Made by a program: the position numbers and the translations under genes
Shown: positions 14,586-21,076 of the stretch, in pieces
Layout: each line of letters opens with the position of its first letter
How positions within the stretch are numbered: position 1 is the first letter of the stretch
The notes under the pieces: model-generated
What the model saw: only the letters and a program-made list of their open reading frames with translations
The model's database searches: none
What the model was told of the DNA's origin: nothing
Source of the DNA: Firmicutes bacterium UBA2058
GTDB lineage: Bacteria; Bacillota; Clostridia; Tissierellales; Sedimentibacteraceae
Direction of reading: 5' to 3'
NCBI GenBank assembly: GCA_002332905.1
Contig: DDAM01000053.1
Span: 1-21,076 of the forward strand
DNA: 21,076 nt

Positions 14586-16808
14586 ATGAATAATAATAAA
14601 AATCGAAAATTATACATAATAATTTTAATAGTATTGTTTATATCAATCCTAATTGTTTTAGGGTATATTTTTATTAGTCAAGCTATTGATGGTCTTTATC
14701 AAGAAAAGCTGAATTATCTTATGGAATTATCTGTAAAGAGTTCACAAAATATTAAAAAACAAATAAATGGAGATTTATCAACTATTGATGCAATAGCTAC
14801 ATTTATCTCAGATGATGAGGAATTTGATGTAAGCAATGCGCTATCTATTTTAAAAAATGAAATGAATAAAGAATCATTTAAAAGAATGGGTATAATAATG
14901 CCTGACGGAACAGCTTATAGTACAGACAATAAAATTTTTAATTTTAGTGATAGAGAGTATTTTATAAAAGCAATGAATGGTGTAAGTAATGTTTCTGATC
15001 GTCTCATAGACAAATCTGATGGAAAAGAGATTAATGTTTATGCATCTCCAATTTATCAAGATGATAATATTATAGGAGTTATTTTTGCAACTAAATCTCA
15101 GGAGCAATTTTCCGAAGCTATAAAAATAGAGAGTTTTCATGGTGAGGGATATTCATATATTATTAAAAGTGATGGCAGACCAGTGGTAAATACTGATAAT
15201 TCTAACAGTATTGGTTATTTTCAAAATTTATTTGATGTTATGAAAAAGTATGGCATATATGGAGAGAAATTTGATAAGATTTTAAAAGATATTAGTGCTG
15301 GAAAAGATGGTGATTTTGAATATGTAAGAAATGGTATCAGAAGGCAGTTGTGTTATACAAAAATTGGTGTAAATGATTGGTATATAATATCAGTTGTACC
15401 GGTTAGTGTTATATCACTGCAATCTAATAGACTAGTAGAAAGTCTTATAATATTGACATCCTTTATAGTGTTTGTTATAGCAGCAGTTAGCTTTATTATG
15501 AATAATACGTTGCAAAAAAATAATAAAAAATTAGAGAAGCTTGCTTTTTATGACAGCGTGACAGGTTATTCAAACTTACAGAAATTTAATATAGATGCAA
15601 AAAATATAATATTGCATAATCAAGATAGCTGTTTTGTTATGATAATGATTGATATAAATAAATTCAAGGTTATTAATGATATCTATGGGTACGTAGAAGG
15701 AAACAATGTTTTAAAATCAATAGCTGAAGCTATAAATGCTAACCTAACTAAAAATGAAACTTTTTGCCGTGTATCAAGCGATAATTTTAATATACTGATG
15801 AAATACGAAAGCAATGAGGAGATTATAAAAAGGCTTGAAAAGATAATAAACAATGTAAATTGCTATTTTGATACATATAAAATTGAGATAATCGCAGGTA
15901 TATATACAGTAATTGATGCATCTTTAGATATTAATGTTTTAAGTGATAGAGCTAATATTTCAAGAAGTATTGCTAAAAAACGAAATGATGGTTGTTGGTA
16001 CCATTTTTTCAAGGAAGAGAATAGATTAAATATTCTTAAAGAAAAAGAAATAGAAAATACTATGGAAAAGGCGCTTTATAACGGTGAATTTGAAGTATAT
16101 CTTCAACCTAAGTATTCTTTAATAAATGAAAAAATTATCGGAGCAGAAGCATTGGTCCGTTGGAATAAACCTGGTGTAGGTCTAATACCACCAATTGAAT
16201 TTATTCCTATTTTTGAACGAAATGGCTTTATTAGAAAGCTTGATTTATACATGTTTGAGAGTGTATGTAAATTGCTAGCAAATTGGAATAGAAGTTCTTC
16301 AAATATTTTAGCTGTACCAATTTCAGTGAATGTTTCAAGAACTAATCTTTCTTCTAATGACCTAGCTCAAATTTTAAAAAAGATTTCACAAAAATATAAT
16401 ATCAATCCTAAATTTCTAGAAATAGAGTTGACGGAAAGTGCTGTATTTGCGGATGTTGATAATATGATTGACATTATGACAAAAATAAAGAATGAGGGAT
16501 TTTTAGTGTCTATTGATGACTTTGGAAGTGGATATTCATCCCTTAGCGTTATAAAAAAATTACCTACAGACTTCGTTAAAATTGATAAAAGTTTTATAGA
16601 TGAGGTCGAAAAAGATGAACGCGGTGAGAAAATTATTTTTAGCATTGTATCGATGATAAAATTATTAGGGATTTCCAGTGTGGCTGAAGGTGTAGAAACA
16701 GAAAACCAAATAAACTTGCTGAAAAATGCTGGTTGTGATATAGTGCAAGGGTTTTATTTTTCTAAACCTATCACTGCTTTGGAATTTGAAAAATTAATTA
16801 AAAAATAA
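14586..16808 (+). CDS. Membrane cyclic-di-GMP phosphodiesterase: Cache, degenerate GGDEF, EAL
   Basis: This 740-residue protein has a first transmembrane helix (about 9-31), an extracellular double-Cache-like sensor (about 35-275; MGIIMPDGTAYST, REYFIKAMNG, DWYIISVVP) and a second helix (about 283-306). A GGDEF-fold domain (about 315-475) has SSDNF at 397-401 in place of GGDEF, so cyclase activity should be lost. The EAL domain (about 488-740) keeps EAL (521-523), N582, ELTE (614-617), DDFGSGYSS (644-652), K665 and EGVET (701-705), the residues needed for metal binding and hydrolysis. It should degrade cyclic di-GMP in response to an external small ligand. Its stop is 4 bases from the convergent araC-type gene. 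Confidence 0.92.
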   Translation: MNNNKNRKLYIIILIVLFISILIVLGYIFISQAIDGLYQEKLNYLMELSVKSSQNIKKQINGDLSTIDAIATFISDDEEFDVSNALSILKNEMNKESFKRMGIIMPDGTAYSTDNKIFNFSDREYFIKAMNGVSNVSDRLIDKSDGKEINVYASPIYQDDNIIGVIFATKSQEQFSEAIKIESFHGEGYSYIIKSDGRPVVNTDNSNSIGYFQNLFDVMKKYGIYGEKFDKILKDISAGKDGDFEYVRNGIRRQLCYTKIGVNDWYIISVVPVSVISLQSNRLVESLIILTSFIVFVIAAVSFIMNNTLQKNNKKLEKLAFYDSVTGYSNLQKFNIDAKNIILHNQDSCFVMIMIDINKFKVINDIYGYVEGNNVLKSIAEAINANLTKNETFCRVSSDNFNILMKYESNEEIIKRLEKIINNVNCYFDTYKIEIIAGIYTVIDASLDINVLSDRANISRSIAKKRNDGCWYHFFKEENRLNILKEKEIENTMEKALYNGEFEVYLQPKYSLINEKIIGAEALVRWNKPGVGLIPPIEFIPIFERNGFIRKLDLYMFESVCKLLANWNRSSSNILAVPISVNVSRTNLSSNDLAQILKKISQKYNINPKFLEIELTESAVFADVDNMIDIMTKIKNEGFLVSIDDFGSGYSSLSVIKKLPTDFVKIDKSFIDEVEKDERGEKIIFSIVSMIKLLGISSVAEGVETENQINLLKNAGCDIVQGFYFSKPITALEFEKLIKK

Positions 16809-16812
16809 GGAT

Positions 16813-17643
16813 TTAATTATTTCTAGCCGATACACCAAATTGCTTCTTGTATGCTCTTGAAAATGCTGAATAGCTATTAAAGCCACATTCATAGCAGGCT
16901 GTTGTAACCGATATATTATTATCAATCATAGATTTAGCAAGCAAAAGTCGTTTGCTAGTTATATAATTACCGATTGTATAGCCTGTTTCGGATTTAAATA
17001 AATGCATTAGATAATATTTATTTAAGAATAAAGATTTTGAAATTATATCTATAGATAAATCTTCTTTTATATTATTATGTATGAATTCAATAATTCTAGA
17101 GATTGTTGTATTTGATTCATAGGTCTCAATATAAGAAATATTATTATTCATAGCAGCACGATTAAGCTGTATCATAAATTCTAGAAATAGGATTTTACGA
17201 TACAGCTCATTTGCGTATTCATAATCGTTATATGAATTTTCAAGTTCCTTAAATACTTTATATAACTTGCTATTTTTTAATGATTCAAGTCTTAATACAT
17301 TGCTATTTTCAGATTTAACTTTTTCAAAGCAGTAGTTTAAATCATAGCTTTTTTCCTTATATGAATTCACAAAATTAGTGGATACATAAATTATTATTCT
17401 TTCGTAAGTGCTATTATCATTAATTATTGGCTTATGTATTTCTCCTGAGCCTACAAGTATAACATCATAAGGCTTAAGAAAATAGGATTTACCTTCTATG
17501 CAATAAGTTACATTTCCCTTTATAAACAATATAATTTTCTGAAAATCATGATAGTGAAAATTAAATTCTTCTAGACCATTATCAGACAGATGAAACATTT
17601 TAAACTCACTATTTAAATATCCCGTTTTCTCATATAAAGACAT
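16813..17643 (-). CDS. AraC-family transcriptional regulator
   Basis: This 276-residue protein has an N-terminal cupin-like sensor (about 15-150; FNFHYHDFQKIILFIKG, VILVGSGEIHKP). Its C-terminal double helix-turn-helix covers about the last 100 residues (ISRIIEFIHNNIKEDLSI, LFLNKYYLMHLFKSETG, then ACYECGFNSYSAFSRAYKKQ, the classic AraC signature). The frame extends to ATG at 17670, but GGGAGG lies just ahead of the ATG at 17643, which I chose. It is divergent from the D-Ala-D-Ala ligase gene across 130 bp that contain a long inverted repeat, so it probably controls itself and the ligase gene. The inducer is unknown. Confidence 0.92.
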   Translation of the reverse strand: MSLYEKTGYLNSEFKMFHLSDNGLEEFNFHYHDFQKIILFIKGNVTYCIEGKSYFLKPYDVILVGSGEIHKPIINDNSTYERIIIYVSTNFVNSYKEKSYDLNYCFEKVKSENSNVLRLESLKNSKLYKVFKELENSYNDYEYANELYRKILFLEFMIQLNRAAMNNNISYIETYESNTTISRIIEFIHNNIKEDLSIDIISKSLFLNKYYLMHLFKSETGYTIGNYITSKRLLLAKSMIDNNISVTTACYECGFNSYSAFSRAYKKQFGVSARNN

Positions 17644-17681
17644 AAAAACCTCCCACATTAATATGTGCATTTATATTATAC

Positions 17682-17735
17682 AGCATTATTTGCAATAAAA
17701 AAAGCATTTTTACTGTTTAAAACGTAAATAATGCT
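17682..17735. promoter_or_regulatory. Inverted repeat spanning the divergent araC-ddl promoters
   Basis: AGCATTATTTGC (17682-17693) is mirrored by GTAAATAATGCT (17724-17735), 11 of 12 positions matching. One arm abuts the regulator's TATAAT box (17680-17675, minus strand); the other lies inside the spacer of the candidate ddl promoter. AraC-family dimers often use separated sites, so this is a good operator candidate. It could instead form an RNA hairpin. Confidence 0.5.
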
Positions 17736-17744
17736 ATGTACAAT
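17716..17744 (+). promoter_or_regulatory. Candidate promoter of the D-Ala-D-Ala ligase gene
   Basis: TTTAAA (17716-17721), 17 bases, TACAAT (17739-17744). The -35 is weak, which would suit an activator-dependent promoter. Confidence 0.35.
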
Positions 17745-17773
17745 GAGCATAGGAGAAAGAGAGGTAAATATAT

Positions 17774-18796
17774 ATGAAAATAGTAGTTTTAGCTGGAGGT
17801 ACTAGCTCAGAGCGAGATGTATCATACAGTTCTGGAAAGAAAATATATTATGCATTAAAGGAAAGAGGGCATAAGGTAATTTTGATTGATATTTATCTTG
17901 GAATATCTTGTGAGGTGGATAATATATTTGATTTAGAATATGATTGGGGAAATGACATTTGCGAAATAGGTGATACAGCTCCAATTGTAGAGAACATAAA
18001 AGCTCAGAGAAATAATTGTAAATCAGTATATTTTGGAGAAAATGTTATTGAAATTTGTAATAAATCTGATTTAGTATTTTTAGCACTGCATGGGGAAAAC
18101 GGAGAAAATGGAAAAGTGCAAGCCACCTTTGATTTGCTCGGCATAAAATATACAGGTACTGATTTTCTAGGATCTGCATTAGCTATGAATAAGGGTTTGT
18201 CAAAAGAGTTATTTCAGCATCATGGTATAAGGACACCAAAATATTGTAGACTTAGACCTCATGATAGCGTTGATAATTTTACATATCCAAAAGTTGTTAA
18301 GGTATCGTGTGGAGGATCTAGTATAGGAGTTTATATAGTTAATAATGATGAGGAATACAATTCAGCAATATTAGAAGCTGAAATGATAGACAGTGAAGTA
18401 TTGATAGAGGAATATATTGAAGGTAGAGAGTTTTCCGTTGGAATTATTGATGGTAAGGCCTTGCCTATAATTGAAATTATACCTAAGATTGGATTCTATA
18501 ACTATAAAAATAAGTATCAGTCAGGAAATACTATTGAAATTTGTCCAGCAGATATATCATATGAAAAGACTATCTATATGCAAAAAATAGCAGAAAAGGC
18601 TTATAAAATTCTCAGGCTTAAAATTTATGCAAGGATTGATTTTATAATGTCTAATAAGAACGGAGAAATATATTGCCTTGAAGCCAATACATTGCCTGGA
18701 ATGACACCCTCATCACTTATACCGCAAGAGGCTATGGTAGTTGGAATGGATTATCCAAGCTTATGTGAAAAAATAATAGAATTATCAATTAAATAA
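17774..18796 (+). CDS. ddl: D-alanine--D-alanine ligase
   Basis: This 340-residue ATP-grasp enzyme joins two D-alanines for peptidoglycan precursors. Visible sites are GGTSSERDVSYSSG with E13, the ATP-loop CGGSSIGV (179-186), the omega-loop pair K247-Y248 in the context FYNYKNKYQSG, RIDF (287-290) and ExNTLPGMTPSSL (303-315). The K-Y pair is the signature of D-Ala-D-Ala rather than D-Ala-D-lactate enzymes. The length exceeds the usual 300-310 because of an insert at about 44-90. It is not next to cell-wall division genes but is paired with an AraC-type regulator, so it may be a second, regulated copy (inference). An AGAGAGG ribosome site precedes the ATG and a terminator follows directly. Confidence 0.93.
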   Translation: MKIVVLAGGTSSERDVSYSSGKKIYYALKERGHKVILIDIYLGISCEVDNIFDLEYDWGNDICEIGDTAPIVENIKAQRNNCKSVYFGENVIEICNKSDLVFLALHGENGENGKVQATFDLLGIKYTGTDFLGSALAMNKGLSKELFQHHGIRTPKYCRLRPHDSVDNFTYPKVVKVSCGGSSIGVYIVNNDEEYNSAILEAEMIDSEVLIEEYIEGREFSVGIIDGKALPIIEIIPKIGFYNYKNKYQSGNTIEICPADISYEKTIYMQKIAEKAYKILRLKIYARIDFIMSNKNGEIYCLEANTLPGMTPSSLIPQEAMVVGMDYPSLCEKIIELSIK

Positions 18797-18819
18797 ATTT
18801 ATATTTAGTGTGTAATATT

Positions 18820-18845
18820 GACGACAATTTGTCGTCCTTTTTTTT
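18820..18845 (+). terminator. Rho-independent terminator of ddl
   Basis: GACGACA (18820-18826) and TGTCGTC (18830-18836) form a 7-bp stem around a 3-base loop, followed by C and eight Ts. It is 23 bases past the ddl stop codon. Confidence 0.88.
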
Positions 18846-18868
18846 GTTTAATAATGTAATAATCTGTA

Positions 18869-18895
18869 ACACCGTATGAGTACAGGCATATATTA
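18869..18895 (+). promoter_or_regulatory. Candidate SigK/SigE-type mother-cell promoter of the subtilase gene
   Basis: AC (18869-18870), 16 bases, CATATATTA (18887-18895) fits the mother-cell pattern AC-N16/17-CATAnnnTA. No good sigma-A promoter was found in 18846-18933. GAGGAG (18917-18922) lies 11 bases before the ATG. The motif is short and could be chance. Confidence 0.42.
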
Positions 18896-18933
18896 TTATA
18901 ACCCATTAAAAAAATAGAGGAGTTGATTTATTT

Positions 18934-21024
18934 ATGGGTACAACTAAAATTTCTGAAAAACTATTTGAAATTATAAACAAAAAAATAACTCAGGTAGAAT
19001 TACCAAACCCTACTTTAACAGAAGTACAAAAAGTGATTTCAATAAATGAAAAGGAAACAGAAATAAACGTTAATGAGCACAAATCTAAAATTGAATTGCC
19101 AGTTATTCAAGATGGACTATTTCCGGTAATTATAAACTTTGAAGACTTAAATTCAATTAAATCTAGTGAAGTAAAATCAATATTAAATGAAGCAAATATA
19201 AAAAATGAATATAGTATAATACCAGCTATCGCTGCTAATTTAAATGTAGAACAGATAAGTCAGTTAGCTAAGCTTTCACAAGTAGAATTAATAGAATTTG
19301 ATGATTATGCAGTTATGACACTTGAAACTGCAAGAAAATGGTTTGGCGTAGACGAAACTGTAAAAACTTTTGGAGTTACTGGAAATGAAGGAAATCCTAA
19401 GACTTTTAATAAATCAGATAATGTTATTGCTATACTAGACACTGGTATAGATATTAACCATGTTGATTTAGGAAGTGGTAAAGTCATAGGTTGGAGAGAT
19501 GAAATAAACCCTGGAACTGCTATACCTTATGATGATAATGGACACGGCACTCATGTATCATCAATAGCTGCTGGATTAGGAAAAGCTATATGGGATTACA
19601 GAGGAGTTGCATATGGTTCTGCATTAGTTGGAGTTAAAGTTTTGGATTCAAATGGTGTTGGAACTTTTTCTCAAGTTATTAACGGTGTTCAATGGTGTAT
19701 ATTAAACAAAGATGTTTTTGGTATAAGAGTTATAAATATGAGCTTAATGGGAGGACCTAATCTTGCTTTAAGATTAGCTGTTACTGCTGCTGTTGCAAGT
19801 GGAATTGTAGTTGTATGCGCTGCAGGCAATAATGGACCAGCATTAGGAACTATAGGATCACCTGGAGACGCTGCAGCTGTAATAACTGTTGGAAATATGG
19901 CTGATGTAGGACAGGGAGGATACTTTTTAGTAAGCAGCTCTGGAAGAGGACCTGTTAGTAATGGAGCCATCAAACCTGATTTAGTGGCTCCGGGATTCAA
20001 TATAACTGCAGCTAAAGCAGGAACTACTAATCAATATATAACATTTACGGGTACTAGTATGTCTACTCCTTTTGTAGCTGGAGTAGTAGCATTGATGCTT
20101 GATGCAAATAATAAATTAACACCTTCACAGGTTAAAGATATTTTAACATCTACTGCACAAGCATGGGATGGTCTAAATCCGAATAATGATTATGGATATG
20201 GAAGACTACAAGCTTTTGAAGTTTTAAAGAAAGTATGCAAAATGCATGGTAGTAAATGTAAACCTTGTAAAGAACATGACTGTGATGATAAGCACGATGA
20301 TAAAGATTGCGACAAACATAAAGATAAGTGTTGTGATAAACATTGTGATAATTGTCGTTGGGAATGCTGTTGGTGCAATAATTGTTGGTGCTGTAGGTGC
20401 TGTTGTGACCATTGTTGTAAAAAAGAACATGACAAGTGCGATAAGCACGATAAATGTGATAAGTACGACAAATGCGAAAAACATGACAAATACGACAGAT
20501 ATGATAGATATGAAGAATACTATAAATATGAAGAATATTTTAATTACAACAACTATGATGAATATTATGGTTGTGATAAGCACGATAAATGTGATAAGCA
20601 CGATAAATGTGATAAACACGATAAATGCGATAAGCATGACAAATGTGATAAACATGACAAACACGAATGTCATGAAAAACTAATGCAACCATCACATCTT
20701 AAGGCTAGTGGAACAATAGATACAAGTTATAGAAGTGATTGGTATGAATTTTATGTAACAGAGCTTGGCTATCCAGTAGGAATAACCTTGCTGACAACTT
20801 CAGAAGTTCCTCCTACTGATCCTGACTTATTTGTATATGATAGTAATTTTAATCCAATTGCATCTAGTATATCTTCGTCAAGGCAGGATACTGTATCATT
20901 TATACCAAACTATTTAGGAAAATATTTAATTCAAGTATTTAGGTTTAGTTCAACAACTGTTAGCTATAATCTTGATGTAAGTGTATTTGGTAAAGATCTA
21001 AGATTATATGAAAAAACTAATTAA
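18934..21024 (+). CDS. Subtilisin-family (S8) protease with Cys-rich and Tyr-repeat region and C-terminal PPC-like domain
   Basis: This 696-residue protein starts with an I9-like propeptide (about 60-127), then a complete S8 domain. The triad is D169 (AILDTGIDI), H204 (NGHGTHVSS) and S375 (GTSMSTP), with oxyanion N299 (AAGNNG). Residues 435-579 are very unusual: 29 cysteines, a dense Cys/Trp core (466-495), repeats of CDKHDK, and a YxxY run (520-544). The last about 110 residues resemble the PPC beta-sandwich (SDWYEFYV, DPDLFVYDSNF, YLIQVF). There is no signal peptide. The Cys/His/Asp-rich stretch suggests metal binding or disulfide/tyrosine cross-linking, as in spore coats; with the SigK-like promoter, a spore-associated protease is my inference. 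The remaining 52 bases to the window end hold nothing I can assign. Confidence 0.92.
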   Translation: MGTTKISEKLFEIINKKITQVELPNPTLTEVQKVISINEKETEINVNEHKSKIELPVIQDGLFPVIINFEDLNSIKSSEVKSILNEANIKNEYSIIPAIAANLNVEQISQLAKLSQVELIEFDDYAVMTLETARKWFGVDETVKTFGVTGNEGNPKTFNKSDNVIAILDTGIDINHVDLGSGKVIGWRDEINPGTAIPYDDNGHGTHVSSIAAGLGKAIWDYRGVAYGSALVGVKVLDSNGVGTFSQVINGVQWCILNKDVFGIRVINMSLMGGPNLALRLAVTAAVASGIVVVCAAGNNGPALGTIGSPGDAAAVITVGNMADVGQGGYFLVSSSGRGPVSNGAIKPDLVAPGFNITAAKAGTTNQYITFTGTSMSTPFVAGVVALMLDANNKLTPSQVKDILTSTAQAWDGLNPNNDYGYGRLQAFEVLKKVCKMHGSKCKPCKEHDCDDKHDDKDCDKHKDKCCDKHCDNCRWECCWCNNCWCCRCCCDHCCKKEHDKCDKHDKCDKYDKCEKHDKYDRYDRYEEYYKYEEYFNYNNYDEYYGCDKHDKCDKHDKCDKHDKCDKHDKCDKHDKHECHEKLMQPSHLKASGTIDTSYRSDWYEFYVTELGYPVGITLLTTSEVPPTDPDLFVYDSNFNPIASSISSSRQDTVSFIPNYLGKYLIQVFRFSSTTVSYNLDVSVFGKDLRLYEKTN
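20437..20490 (+). repeat. Three 18-bp coding repeats (CDKHDK type), first block
   Basis: Codons 502-519 encode CDKHDK, CDKYDK and CEKHDK in tandem. They belong to the subtilase Cys-rich region. Confidence 0.85.
20491..20568 (+). repeat. Tyrosine period-3 coding repeat
   Basis: Codons 520-545 place tyrosine at every third residue from 520 to 544 (nine in a row), plus two extra tyrosines at 530 and 545. Residues between are mostly D, R, E, K and N. Confidence 0.85.
20572..20661 (+). repeat. Five 18-bp coding repeats (CDKHDK), second block
   Basis: Codons 547-576 encode five identical CDKHDK units. Their codons vary (TGT/TGC, AAG/AAA, CAC/CAT, GAT/GAC) while the protein repeat is exact, so the amino-acid pattern appears to be maintained. 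Confidence 0.9.
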
Positions 21025-21076
21025 GCAAAAAAGACGATGTGTATCAATGTCAATAAGTTAAGAGACATCCCAAAAC

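Noticed and set aside
17774..18796. VanA/VanB-type D-Ala-D-lactate ligase (glycopeptide resistance)
   Set aside because: The omega-loop carries the K-Y pair of D-Ala-D-Ala enzymes, and no VanH, VanX or VanS/VanR genes are adjacent.
20437..20661. CRISPR-like short tandem repeats
   Set aside because: Units are 18 bp, directly adjacent without spacers, in frame inside a gene.
20246..20683. Open frames in other phases over the Cys-rich repeats of the subtilase gene
   Set aside because: They are by-products of the 18-bp repeat; composition is monotonous and the catalytic and PPC-like domains on both sides read in the main frame.

Overview
The window is low-GC, AT-rich DNA from a Gram-positive bacterium, most likely an endospore-forming, motile clostridium. 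This rests on strong AGGAGG-type ribosome sites, TTG starts, intrinsic terminators with U-tracts, a lipoprotein-based ABC importer, and families common in clostridia (DUF3798, DUF2935, SBP-sensor kinases). No tRNA, rRNA, CRISPR array, insertion sequence or phage gene was seen. Most genes from position 1 to 14,353 are on the minus strand; the right third is mostly on the plus strand.

Left block (1-3,230). A two-component pair consists of a membrane histidine kinase whose extracellular sensor is an amino-acid-type solute-binding domain, and a sigma-54-dependent NtrC-type regulator. Just downstream on the same strand is a sigma-54-like -24/-12 element, a perfect ribosome site and the first codons of a gene that leaves the window. 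That gene is the obvious candidate target.

ABC block (3,224-9,350). One minus-strand transcription unit encodes a DUF3798 lipoprotein, a double-NBD ATPase, two paralogous permeases and a GNAT acetyltransferase. It has a good sigma-A promoter upstream, a stable hairpin after the lipoprotein gene and a strong terminator after the acetyltransferase gene. The layout is that of a BMP/CUT2-like importer of unknown ligand. The second permease carries an internally duplicated membrane insert.

Middle (9,437-14,353). There is an Rsm22-type ribosome-associated methyltransferase-like protein with its putative Fe-S cysteines, and an apparently soluble chemoreceptor with a C-terminal solute-binding domain. 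A small plus-strand ORF of 59 codons resembles DUF6132 membrane proteins, and a DUF2935 ferritin-like protein follows. A decayed acetyltransferase remnant and a small membrane protein of uncertain start complete the region.

Right block (14,586-21,076). A Cache-GGDEF-EAL protein with a degenerate GGDEF probably degrades cyclic di-GMP. An AraC-type regulator is divergent from a D-Ala-D-Ala ligase, and the two share an inverted repeat with one arm in each promoter. Last is a subtilisin-family protease without a signal peptide, carrying a 29-cysteine metal-binding-like region and a strict YxxY repeat, behind a candidate SigK/SigE-type sporulation promoter.

Best candidates for undescribed biology are the Cys/Tyr-repeat subtilase, the cytoplasmic chemoreceptor with a solute-binding domain, and the DUF3798 ABC system. 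All family assignments come from reading motifs by eye; no database search was run.
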